From contig CAYOWC010000033.1 in NCBI GenBank assembly GCA_964407525.1, positions 1 through 26,545 on the forward strand: a DNA stretch of 26,545 bases. The letters are read 5' to 3'. Source of the DNA: DUZB01 sp964407525. Lineage in GTDB: Bacteria > Desulfobacterota > DSM-4660 > Desulfatiglandales > Desulfatiglandaceae. Shown here piece after piece: positions 1-7,475 of this stretch. The first letter of the stretch is position 1. The number at the start of each line of letters is the position of its first letter. The position numbers were made by a program, and so were the translations under genes. The notes under the pieces are model-generated. The model was not told where the DNA came from. It made no database searches and worked only from the letters and a program-made list of their open reading frames with translations.

Positions 1-210
1 CATTCTTTTGGTGTAGTTTGAAAATTTTCTTGCTTGAAGGTCTTTTTTCATTTTCAGAGCATCTTGAAAATGCTATGAGAACTGTTTTAGAAATGATTCT
101 TGAAAAACTTAGGGAAATCCAGGGTCCTTTAGGCTTAATTGACCCTGGTCAGTGAATCTCGAAACTTTGAACCCGGCTGTTGTTAACGATCTTGTACACG
201 GAGGATGACT
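1..210. promoter_or_regulatory. Upstream region of the carboxyltransferase-frd operon
   Basis: No convincing gene lies here; one frame is open to position 154 but has no recognisable protein features. A perfect 8-bp inverted repeat (CCAGGGTC at 119-126, GACCCTGG at 141-148, loop 14) sits 63 bases before the first start codon. It could be an operator or a leader hairpin. No T-run follows it, so it is not a typical terminator. I could not pick a confident promoter. Confidence 0.3.
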
Positions 211-1704
211 ATGAACACTTTTTTAGAAGACGGACCCATGAACCCCCTCAAGATTCAGGACACTACCTTTAGAGACGGTCATCAGTCGCTTCTGGCCACC
301 AGGATGCGTACTGAGGACATGCTTCCCATTGCGGAAAAAATGGACAGCGTAGGTTTCTGGGCCATGGAGGTGTGGGGCGGCGCCACATTTGATACCATGC
401 ACCGATTTTTGGCGGAAGATCCTTTTGAGCGCATCAGGACGCTAAAAAAGTATATTAAGAAGACGCCCTTTTCCATGCTGCTCAGGGGCCAGAATCTGGT
501 TGGATATCGGAATTATGCCGATGACGTGGCAAGACTGTTTGTGGATAAATCCTGTGAGGCTGGTATGGATGTCTTCAGGGTGTTTGATGCCTTGAATGAT
601 TTTCGGAATTTTGAAACCGTTGTGGAAAGGATTAAGGCCAACGGGAAGCATTTTCAGGGAACCATATGTTATACCCTGACAGAGCGTCGTATGGGAGGCG
701 ATGTCTTTAACCTTGAGTATTATCTCTCTAAAGCCCGGGAAATCCAGGATATGGGCGCCGATACCCTTTGTCTTAAGGATATGGCCGGGATTATGGCGCC
801 TTTTGATATCGCCAAACTCATCACAGAGATTAAAAAAGAGGTTACCATTCCGATTCATCTTCACACCCATTATACGAGCGGCATGGCTTCCATGGTCTAT
901 CTTGAGGCCATCAAAGCCGGTGTGGACATCGTGGATACCTGTCTTGCCCCCTTTGCTTTGAGGACGTCGCAGCCGGCTGTAGAACCCATCGTTGCGACGC
1001 TCCACGGGACTAAGAGGGATCCTGGATTTGATCTGCCACTACTCCTCGAACTCGGGGATTATATGGAAACTGTTGCTCCCAAATATCGGGATTACCTTGC
1101 CAAGCATAAGATGTCTATTATCGATACGGGAGTGCTCGCCCATCAGGTTCCAGGGGGAATGATTTCCAACCTGGTGAGCCAGCTGACCCAGGCAAAGGCA
1201 CTGGATCGGCTGGATGAAGTGTATAAGGATGTGGCGATCACGCGCAAGGAACTGGGTACGCCGCCTCTTGTTACACCTACCTCTCAGATTGTCGGGGTGC
1301 AGTCGGTTTTGAACGTTCTCTTCGGACGATACAAAATGGTGACCAATGAGGTGAAAGACCTTGTGTTCGGGCTTTACGGGAAAACGCCTACACCGGTCGA
1401 TCCCGAGGTGCAGAAAAAGGTCTTGAAAGGGTACAAACGGGGGGAAACGCCGGTGACCGGTCGTGCGGCTGATTACCTTGAGCCTGAACTGGACGGCGTG
1501 AGAGAAAGATTCAAAGATCTGGCAAAGGATGACTTCGATCTGCTGGTTTGCGCTCTGTACCCATCAACCGGGGAGAAGTTCCTGAAGTGGAAATACGGTT
1601 TGGAGGAAAGACCGCCTGAAGTAGCGCCCAAGACCCTGGAAGACATTCGAAAAGAGGATGCGGCCATGGCTGCGGCCATCGAGCAGGTATGTAAAACTAT
1701 CTAA
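211..1704 (+). CDS. Biotin-dependent carboxyltransferase subunit (pyruvate carboxylase B / transcarboxylase 5S type)
   Basis: This is the carboxyltransferase (TIM-barrel) half of a biotin enzyme, which moves CO2 between carboxybiotin and pyruvate/oxaloacetate. The family signature DTTFRDGHQS is near residues 17-26. The lysine expected to be carboxylated is K189 in CLKDMAG, and the metal-binding HLHTH is at 216-220. The C-terminal conserved carboxylase region follows to about residue 490. The protein is about 497 residues and stops there, with no biotinyl (MKM) domain. That matches the 5S subunit of methylmalonyl-CoA:pyruvate transcarboxylase (about 505 aa) better than PycB or OadA, which usually end in a biotin domain. 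Biotin carrier and carboxylase subunits must be encoded elsewhere. I chose ATG 211 because GGAGG (200-204) is 6 bases away; ATG 205 abuts the site. The frd genes follow after 15 bases, consistent with oxaloacetate/C4 metabolism. Confidence 0.85.
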   Translation: MNTFLEDGPMNPLKIQDTTFRDGHQSLLATRMRTEDMLPIAEKMDSVGFWAMEVWGGATFDTMHRFLAEDPFERIRTLKKYIKKTPFSMLLRGQNLVGYRNYADDVARLFVDKSCEAGMDVFRVFDALNDFRNFETVVERIKANGKHFQGTICYTLTERRMGGDVFNLEYYLSKAREIQDMGADTLCLKDMAGIMAPFDIAKLITEIKKEVTIPIHLHTHYTSGMASMVYLEAIKAGVDIVDTCLAPFALRTSQPAVEPIVATLHGTKRDPGFDLPLLLELGDYMETVAPKYRDYLAKHKMSIIDTGVLAHQVPGGMISNLVSQLTQAKALDRLDEVYKDVAITRKELGTPPLVTPTSQIVGVQSVLNVLFGRYKMVTNEVKDLVFGLYGKTPTPVDPEVQKKVLKGYKRGETPVTGRAADYLEPELDGVRERFKDLAKDDFDLLVCALYPSTGEKFLKWKYGLEERPPEVAPKTLEDIRKEDAAMAAAIEQVCKTI

Positions 1705-1719
1705 GCCCATGGAGGAATC

Positions 1720-2370
1720 ATGGCAATCGACACAACCATTTACGTTCAATCCCCTGGAAAGACTTCGGCGTATCTTGATTGGCTTCAGATGCTTACGGGG
1801 GTTTCCCTGATCGGGTTTATGTGGAGCCACATGGTTCTGGTGGCAAGCGTCAATCTGGGCACAGGGGTCATGAATACCATTGCAGCATTTTTCGAAGAGA
1901 CCTACATGGCCCAGGTGGGAGGGCCATTGATCGGGGTGGCGTTCCTTCTGCACTTTGTGCTTGCGGCGCGGAAAGTCCCATTTCGTTCAGAACAACAGGC
2001 CGCCATCTGGAAACACAGCCGCATGTTGCGTCATACGGATACGTGGCTGTGGATGATCCAGGCGGGGACCGCCATGGTGATCCTGATCATGGGGGCCATC
2101 CACATGTGGACTGTGCTGACCGATCTTCCGATTACGGCTGCCAAGAGCGCAGCAAGAATCCAAGGCGGGTTCTGGCTGGTATTTTATCTTATTCTCCTTC
2201 CCATGGTTGAACTTCATGTGGGAATCGGTTTCTATCGCATAGCCGTGAAATGGGGATTCATAAAGAGGAATAACCGAAAGAAATTCAAGCGTTTCGAAAA
2301 TATTCTTACAGGGATATTTATTCTCATCGGTCTGATTACCCTGATACGGTTCATGACCCTGGCTATCTAA
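1720..2370 (+). CDS. frdC: Fumarate reductase/succinate dehydrogenase dihaem cytochrome b subunit
   Basis: Membrane anchor of a succinate:menaquinone / quinol:fumarate oxidoreductase, 216 aa with five hydrophobic segments. Four histidines lie inside membrane segments (H37, H78, H128, H166), as expected for the axial ligands of two b haems. Glu164 sits two residues before H166 (VELH). This copies the Glu180/His182 pair of the Wolinella succinogenes enzyme, where the Glu belongs to the proton 'E-pathway' that makes menaquinone-linked turnover electroneutral. Acidic residues E59/E60 in the first loop could be the quinol-site Glu. A GGAGG lies just upstream of the ATG. The order C-A-B matches the Wolinella operon. 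The sequence alone cannot say whether the complex runs towards fumarate or towards succinate oxidation. Confidence 0.93.
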   Translation: MAIDTTIYVQSPGKTSAYLDWLQMLTGVSLIGFMWSHMVLVASVNLGTGVMNTIAAFFEETYMAQVGGPLIGVAFLLHFVLAARKVPFRSEQQAAIWKHSRMLRHTDTWLWMIQAGTAMVILIMGAIHMWTVLTDLPITAAKSAARIQGGFWLVFYLILLPMVELHVGIGFYRIAVKWGFIKRNNRKKFKRFENILTGIFILIGLITLIRFMTLAI

Positions 2371-2418
2371 CTTTAATATTCAATATCTAATTTTAAATCG
2401 TAGAGGGGAGTAATACCG

Positions 2419-4257
2419 TTGGAAACCGAATTTACTGATCTCTTGTGTATCGGGGCCGGGCTCGCGGGGGAACGGGTAGCCGTTGAAGCCGCGGCAGCAG
2501 GTTTTGAGACCATCTGCCTTAGTATCGTCCCTCCCAGGCGTTCTCATTCGTCGGCTGCCCAGGGAGGCATGCAGGCGTCTTTGGGGAATTGCGCCAAGGG
2601 CGACGGGGATTGCCCGGACGTCCATTTTGAAGATACGGTTAAAGGGTCCGACTGGGGATGCGACCAGGAGGTAGCGCGGCTTTTTGTGGACACCGCACCT
2701 AAAGCGGTACGGGAAATGGCGTTCTGGGGAATCCCATGGAACCGGGTAGTGGCTGGAAAATCCACCTATTTCAAAGGCGGTAAAAAGTTTGAAAAAGTGG
2801 AGTTGAAGGAAAAGGAAGGGTTGATTACCGCGAGGGATTTCGGGGGAACCGCCAAATGGCGAACCTGTTATACTTCGGACGGTACTGGTCACACGCTTTT
2901 GTACACCATGGACAACAAGGTGGTGGAAATGGGGGTGAAAGTCCAAGACAGAATGGAGGCGATTTCCCTGATCCACAACGGAGAGGTCTGTATGGGGGCC
3001 ATAGCCCGGTGCCTTAAAACGGGTAGGCTCAAAGCGTACCTTGCCAAGGCCACGCTTATCGCCACGGGCGGATATGGCAAGATTTATCGGGAGAGCACCA
3101 ATGCGGTGATTAATGATGGCAGCGGCGCCATTATGGCGCTGGATACGGGGATTGTGCCCCTGGGCAACCCGGAAGCCATCCAGTTCCATCCTACCGGAAT
3201 CGTCCCGACCAATATCCTTGTGACGGAAGGGTGCAGGGGGGATGGTGGTACGCTGCTGGATGTGGACCAGAAGCGGTTTATGCCGAAATATGAGCCTGAG
3301 AAAGAAGAACTTGCCAGTCGGGATGTGGTCAGTCGCTGGATGACGCATCACATTCGAGAAGGGCACGGAGTAAAAAGCCCTTACGGCGATCATCTGTGGC
3401 TGGATATAAGGCACCTCGGCGAAAAGCATATTAAGACCAAACTCCGCGAAGTCGAGGAGATTTGCAATAATTTCCTCGGGGTGGATCCCATCACCCAGCT
3501 TATTCCTGTACGACCAGCACAGCACTACAGCATGGGCGGGGTCAGGACCAACAAGGATGGTGCTGCCTACGGGCTGAAAGGACTTTTCTCTGCAGGGGAG
3601 GCGGCCTGTTGGGATATGCATGGTTTCAACCGTCTAGGAGGAAACTCCCTGGCTGAAACGATTGTAGCTGGAAAAATTGTCGGGGAAAAGGTTGCGGAAT
3701 TTCTAAAAGGATATGAGGTTCAGTGGGATACCGCCTGCGTGCGAGACGCGGCAACAAAGGTTCAGGATCGAATAGATCGGTTGGTTTCCGGCCGGGACGG
3801 CCACGAAAATGTTTATGAAGTGCGCAATGCCATGCAGGATGAACTGATGGACAGGGTATCCATTTTCAGAAATGGGACCGATCTCCAGACAGCCGTGGAC
3901 AACCTTCAGGTGATCTATGAGCGATCTCGGAAGGTGGGACTCCGCTCCAGCGGCGTCGGCGCCAGTCCGGAACTGGCCCTGGCCCTGAAGATTCAGGGAA
4001 TGCTGCGTGTGGCTCTTTGTGTGGCCTATGGAGCGCTTCAGAGGACGGAGAGCCGGGGGTGTCATGCTCGGGAGGACTTCGAGGCTCGAAATGATCAGGA
4101 TTGGTTAAATCGAACCCTCGCTACATGGAAAGAAGGAGACACCCTTCCCACATTGAACTACGAACCTGCAACCCAGGTGACAATTCTTCCTCCGGGGAGC
4201 AGGGGATACGGGGTTTGCAAGATCATCGGATGCGATGGAGAGGTGATAGGAGAATAA
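2419..4257 (+). CDS. frdA: Fumarate reductase/succinate dehydrogenase flavoprotein subunit
   Basis: Catalytic FAD subunit, 612 aa, interconverting fumarate and succinate at the cytoplasmic face. The N-terminal Rossmann motif GAGLAG (12-17) is followed by HSSAAQGG, in which His43 is the expected covalent FAD ligand. The active-site set falls at almost the same numbers as in Wolinella FrdA: H257 in HPTG, R301, H369 and R405. The start is TTG: GAGGGGAG (2403-2410) lies 8 bases before TTG 2419, and no in-frame ATG begins a complete Rossmann fold. It follows frdC after 48 bases and is separated from frdB by a single base, so the three are translated from one operon. The numbering match favours the B-type, menaquinone-linked enzyme of epsilon- and deltaproteobacteria over the mitochondrial type. 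Confidence 0.96.
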   Translation: METEFTDLLCIGAGLAGERVAVEAAAAGFETICLSIVPPRRSHSSAAQGGMQASLGNCAKGDGDCPDVHFEDTVKGSDWGCDQEVARLFVDTAPKAVREMAFWGIPWNRVVAGKSTYFKGGKKFEKVELKEKEGLITARDFGGTAKWRTCYTSDGTGHTLLYTMDNKVVEMGVKVQDRMEAISLIHNGEVCMGAIARCLKTGRLKAYLAKATLIATGGYGKIYRESTNAVINDGSGAIMALDTGIVPLGNPEAIQFHPTGIVPTNILVTEGCRGDGGTLLDVDQKRFMPKYEPEKEELASRDVVSRWMTHHIREGHGVKSPYGDHLWLDIRHLGEKHIKTKLREVEEICNNFLGVDPITQLIPVRPAQHYSMGGVRTNKDGAAYGLKGLFSAGEAACWDMHGFNRLGGNSLAETIVAGKIVGEKVAEFLKGYEVQWDTACVRDAATKVQDRIDRLVSGRDGHENVYEVRNAMQDELMDRVSIFRNGTDLQTAVDNLQVIYERSRKVGLRSSGVGASPELALALKIQGMLRVALCVAYGALQRTESRGCHAREDFEARNDQDWLNRTLATWKEGDTLPTLNYEPATQVTILPPGSRGYGVCKIIGCDGEVIGE

Positions 4258-4258
4258 G

Positions 4259-4999
4259 ATGGGAAGAAGAATGAAATTCAACATATTTCGATACAATCCT
4301 GAAGACCGTGACTCTACTCCCCACACGGACGTCTTTTATCTTGAGGAGACGGACAGCATGACCCTTTTCATCGTGCTTTCCAAAATCCGGGAGGAACAGG
4401 ATCCTTCCCTCCAGTTCGATTTCTGTTGCCGGGCAGGTATCTGCGGGTCTTGTGCCATGATCATAAACGGTCGCCCCGGACTTGCCTGTAAGACCCTGAC
4501 GAAAGAGCTTCCTGCGGAAGTCACGCTTATGCCTCTTCCCATATTCAAATTGATCGGAGATCTCTCTGTTGATACGGGAACCTGGTTCCGGGCTATGAAC
4601 GAGAAGGTGGGATCGTGGGTCCATACAGATAAAACCCTAGATCCGGATGCTGAAGAGGAAAGAATGGACAACGCCCTGGCCGAGGAAATCTACGAACTGG
4701 AGCGGTGTCTGGAATGCGGTTGCTGCGTGGCTTCATGTGGTACTGCCAACATGCGGGAGGATTTCATGGGTGCAGTCGCCCTGAATCGTATCGCCCGCTT
4801 CATGTTAGACCCCAGGGACAAGCGAAAAGAGAAAGAATATTTCCAGGTGATCGGTACGGATGAGGGGATTTTCGGGTGTATGGGGCTCCTTGCCTGCGAG
4901 GATGTCTGCCCTAAGAATCTCCCGCTGCAGGACCAGTTGGGTATCCTCCGCAGAAAAATGGGGTGGAGCGCTGTGAAACAGCTGTTCCGGTTTGGGTAG
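4259..4999 (+). CDS. frdB: Fumarate reductase/succinate dehydrogenase iron-sulfur subunit
   Basis: Electron-transfer subunit, 246 aa, linking FrdA flavin to FrdC haems. The plant-type [2Fe-2S] ligands are C57, C62, C65 and C77. The [4Fe-4S]/[3Fe-4S] ligands lie in CLECGCCVASC (C150, C153, C156, C160) and CMGLLACEDVCP (C207, C213, C217). Length and spacing agree with Wolinella FrdB. AGGAG at 4248-4252 lies 6 bases before ATG 4259, inside the end of frdA, which suggests translational coupling. An alternative ATG at 4271 has a weaker site. Confidence 0.96.
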   Translation: MGRRMKFNIFRYNPEDRDSTPHTDVFYLEETDSMTLFIVLSKIREEQDPSLQFDFCCRAGICGSCAMIINGRPGLACKTLTKELPAEVTLMPLPIFKLIGDLSVDTGTWFRAMNEKVGSWVHTDKTLDPDAEEERMDNALAEEIYELERCLECGCCVASCGTANMREDFMGAVALNRIARFMLDPRDKRKEKEYFQVIGTDEGIFGCMGLLACEDVCPKNLPLQDQLGILRRKMGWSAVKQLFRFG

Positions 5000-5003
5000 G
5001 AAA

Positions 5004-5171
5004 ATGGAGGAACTTTCCGGAAAAGGGGTTCGCTTTCTGATATGCAGCAATTCCCTCAAGAATTTTGATATCCCTCTGGAAATTCTTCTGGACCCTTGCG
5101 AGACGGTAAAAGCAGGAATCGTCGAATTGGTACGGTTACAGGCGGAAGGCTTTGCTTACGTGAAGCCTTGA
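5004..5171 (+). pseudogene. C-terminal remnant of a DsrE-family protein
   Basis: A 55-codon reading frame begins 4 bases after the frdB stop. The product matches what I know of the C-terminal half of small DsrE/COG1416-type proteins. It has a KGVRFLICSNSL stretch (the usual 'GVxFxxCxNTL' strand-loop with a conserved Cys, here C14), then an acidic 'LLD' segment, 'VKAGIVELVRLQAEGFAYVKP' spread over residues 35-55, and the typical terminal Y-x-K-P. Family members are about 105-120 aa, and the N-terminal half (first strand and nucleotide-like fold) is absent because frdB ends right at the junction. The ribosome site (TAGGA, 3 bases away) is poor. It is most simply a decayed fragment. A translated mini-DsrE is possible because the frame is intact. 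Confidence 0.6.
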
Positions 5172-5290
5172 ATGGGAGACAATTCGCTCGTATGGACAAC
5201 GAATAACGAATAGAGAATCTACCACGAAGGGCTTGAAGAACATGAAGTAAAAGAACAATGTCTCTGAGTCTCTGCTTCAGTTCCTTTATG

Positions 5291-5348
5291 CTTCATGGTG
5301 ATCTTTCCTGGTGGGTCCGTACTGATATGATGGGCTTTATTTTTCGTT
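5291..5348 (+). repeat. 58-bp direct repeat, copy 1
   Basis: It starts CTTCATGGTGATCTTTCCTG and matches 5658-5715 base for base except for two differences near its 3' end (GGGCTTT against GCGCTTC). The two copies are 367 bases apart. Confidence 0.9.
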
Positions 5349-5349
5349 T

Positions 5350-5502
5350 CTCGTTCCAACGCTCTGCGTGGGAATGCATACCCGAAGGCTCTGCTTTCCA
5401 GCTGGGAAAGCCGATTGCAAGTACAACATTATGCCTGCATGCACCCTGAAACGGAGGCGGAGCCTCTAAAAATACATCCCCAGGCAGAGCCTGGGAACGA
5501 GG
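5350..5502. repeat. Inverted pair of short palindromic repeats
   Basis: The left unit (5350-5380) reads CTCGTTCCAACGCTCTGCGT then GGGAATGCATA, and is itself a hairpin (TTCC..GGAA). The right unit (5472-5502) is an inverted relative containing CAGGCAGAGCCTGGGAACGA. The same unit occurs again at 26474-26505. It looks like a dispersed REP/MITE-like family. Confidence 0.65.
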
Positions 5503-5657
5503 CTGAAAATCCTTGAAAAGTGGGAGCGAACATCCACACTTCATAATTCTGCGGTTCGATATTCGATATTCTGCGGTTCGCCTTTCCAGGTTTCTATTCT
5601 CTGCCTGGGAACCGCATTTGGCGACATGGTTCTTTCACCCTTCATGTTCTTCATGCT

Positions 5658-5715
5658 CTTCATGGTGATCTTTCCTGGTGGGTCCGTACTGATATGATGC
5701 GCTTCATTTTTCGTT
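5658..5715 (+). repeat. 58-bp direct repeat, copy 2, overlapping the kinase 3' end
   Basis: Second copy of the repeat at 5291-5348, with two mismatches. Its last 12 bases overlap the final codons and stop of the histidine kinase on the other strand, so the copy supplies the end of that gene. Confidence 0.9.
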
Positions 5716-7233
5716 CGCCGGCACGGCGAAAGTGTCAAGGGGAAATTCCACCGAAAAACTGCTGCCGCCTGTTGTCAGGCAGCCCTGTCGATCCGAGACA
5801 AAGGAACAGTTGGAGATCCTCCCTGGACAAAGATCTGTGTCCTCCGGAATGAATGGACATCGCGTGCTCTGAAAGTCGACGGTAAAGCCGAACCGTTCGG
5901 AAAAGACTTTAATTCTTAAAAGGTCTGCGCCAGCCCCACCCGCATTGAATTGGTAGGGCGTTTTTGATGAATACAGGTCCGTATCCTGGGTATGGAAGAA
6001 TCCACCGAAAATAAGCGGGCTGTTCACTGCGGTCACCCCCACTCCATAATCCCTCACTTCCAAATGAATAACTCCTTCCTTTTTTTCCCCATAGAGTTCG
6101 ATGATCCCTTCATCCGGTGTGTTCTCGATGGCGTTCTTCAGTAAGCCCGACATAACTTTGCGGAGGATGGAACGTCCAATCCATATCTCCAGGCTTTCAT
6201 CAAGAACCTCCCTGAATTCGATCTCCCTTGAGTCCATGGTGGAGCGGGTTTCTTGAAGAGTTTCTTGTAAGAATGAGGCTAAGTGAATCCTCTCTGGGTG
6301 GGTTTTTTCAAGCATGAAGAGCGAATCAAGCCGGTCGGCAATGGACTCTAATAGCTCTGCGCGCGCGGGTGCGCTTTCTTCACTGAACTCCGCTACCAGA
6401 TTGGCGGCATTTTCTATGATATTAAGGAGTTGGCGCTGTTCTCCCACGGGCCGTTGATTGAGAATGTCGTTGATTTTTCCCTGGAGATCCAGGAGGCGCC
6501 TAAGTTGCCGTCTTCCTCTATTTAACGTTTTTTGCACCCTGGGATTTTCCGTTTCGTTCAATTGTCTGGCGAGCAGTTCGAGTGCGGCGGAAAGAACGGA
6601 CAAGGGGGTTTTTAATTCATGGGAGAGGTGATTGATTACCCGTTCCTTGGCTTTGTCTAAGACTTTAAGCTCGTCGTATAAACGTGCGTTTTCTAAAGCA
6701 ATCGCAATGTAGTGACATACTGAAGTCAGTAGCTCCAGGTCATTTTCATTGAAACTCCCGGCTATCTTATTGATAATCTGCAGGGTTCCAATGCAGTCTC
6801 CATGCCGATTGATCAGGGGAAGACATAAAATATTTTTTGTCTTGAAATTGGTTAATCGATCCACTTCCCGATAAAAGCGGCGGTCTTTGTATGCGTCGTC
6901 TACCTGAAGTGGTTCCCGGTTCTGAAAGACCCATCCGGCAATTCCCTGGTCTGCAGAAAATCGGACCTCGTTGTTTCTCAAATCGGTAGATACGCGAGAC
7001 CAGAGTTGGTTTTTTTTCGGATCGAACAGGAAAACCGAACATCTTTCAGTCCCCATGAACTGTCGAGTCCGATTCATAATCAGATCGAACAACACGTCCA
7101 TATCCATTTCAGAGACGATCGCTCTGCCTAACTCCAATAGCATTCTGTGCTGGTGAAGTTGCTCCTGCAAAGTAGCAGCTTCGGTTGGGCAGGTCTTCTG
7201 TTCAGTCTGTGATTTGATTTCGGGTGTGCTCAT
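5704..7233 (-). CDS. Soluble GAF-domain sensor histidine kinase with a four-cysteine insertion
   Basis: Predicted cytoplasmic sensor kinase, 509 aa, with no membrane segment. A GAF domain spans about residues 30-185. It is followed by a helix and the HisKA phospho-acceptor H205 in HLSHELKTPL. An unusually long helical stretch (about 225-330) precedes the GHKL ATPase domain, which has N-box N367 (LLKNAIENT) and G1 box DYGVGV at 395-400. The ATP-lid/G2 region is atypical: GGAGADLLR at 432-440 replaces the usual GxGLGL. It is followed by an insertion with C459, C469, C476 and C485, before the closing GGSSFSVEFP strand. The cysteine spacing (x9, x6, x8) suggests a metal, cluster or disulfide site. 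No partner response regulator is adjacent. The 3' end lies inside a repeat copy. The kinase call is sure; the signal is unknown. Confidence 0.9.
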   Translation of the reverse strand: MSTPEIKSQTEQKTCPTEAATLQEQLHQHRMLLELGRAIVSEMDMDVLFDLIMNRTRQFMGTERCSVFLFDPKKNQLWSRVSTDLRNNEVRFSADQGIAGWVFQNREPLQVDDAYKDRRFYREVDRLTNFKTKNILCLPLINRHGDCIGTLQIINKIAGSFNENDLELLTSVCHYIAIALENARLYDELKVLDKAKERVINHLSHELKTPLSVLSAALELLARQLNETENPRVQKTLNRGRRQLRRLLDLQGKINDILNQRPVGEQRQLLNIIENAANLVAEFSEESAPARAELLESIADRLDSLFMLEKTHPERIHLASFLQETLQETRSTMDSREIEFREVLDESLEIWIGRSILRKVMSGLLKNAIENTPDEGIIELYGEKKEGVIHLEVRDYGVGVTAVNSPLIFGGFFHTQDTDLYSSKTPYQFNAGGAGADLLRIKVFSERFGFTVDFQSTRCPFIPEDTDLCPGRISNCSFVSDRQGCLTTGGSSFSVEFPLDTFAVPANEK

Positions 7234-7264
7234 GTCATCCCTTTGCAGTGTGAAACCTGATCAG

Positions 7265-7285
7265 GGTTCAGAGGTTCACGGTTCA
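7265..7285. repeat. Three spaced GGTTCA repeats
   Basis: GGTTCA occurs at 7265, 7273 and 7280 in the 242-bp gap between the kinase start and the lgt 3' end. The rest of that gap shows no gene. It is low-complexity, possibly a remnant of a dispersed repeat, and no regulator is evident. Confidence 0.5.
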
Positions 7286-7475
7286 AAGGTTTTGGGTTTT
7301 CAGCGTGAGGCTCAAGCGTATGGGAACCAAATGAAAGCAGGGACTCATGGGTATGTCCTTTTTATCCCTTCATGTTCATGGTTCATGTTGTATGTTCGTG
7401 TGAATGGCCAACAGATAGACCTTTTTTCCTGACAGAGGAGCGGGTGGAGTTACCCGTATTTTGGAAAATGACTTC

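Larger units (their letters stand above)
5172..5703. other. Gene-free, repeat-rich spacer
   Basis: Between the DsrE remnant and the convergent histidine kinase I see no credible gene. The stretch is a mosaic of short repeats: a 58-bp direct repeat (one copy inside, one running into the kinase 3' end), an inverted pair of CGTTCCcAcGC-type palindromes (5350-5380 and 5472-5502), and two copies of ATTCTGCGGTTCG around 5546-5580. The open frames inside it are short and low in complexity. Confidence 0.7.

Noticed and set aside
3..154. Possible 3' end of an upstream gene
   Set aside because: The frame is open from the window edge to 154, but the short translation has no family feature and the base composition is AT-rich like a spacer. 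It cannot be supported.
2380..3621. 413-codon open frame on the - strand
   Set aside because: It lies wholly antisense to frdA, whose active-site residues are all accounted for; its translation has no family features and is His/Pro/Arg-rich.
4259..4270. Alternative frdB start at ATG 4271
   Set aside because: ATG 4259 has AGGAG at ideal spacing, one base after the frdA stop.
5172..5703. Possible CRISPR array
   Set aside because: The repeats are few, unequal in length and not regularly spaced, and no cas gene is present.
5541..5738. 65-codon frame on the - strand in the spacer
   Set aside because: It is made almost entirely of repeat sequence (the 58-bp repeat and GCGGTTCG units) and overlaps the kinase end.
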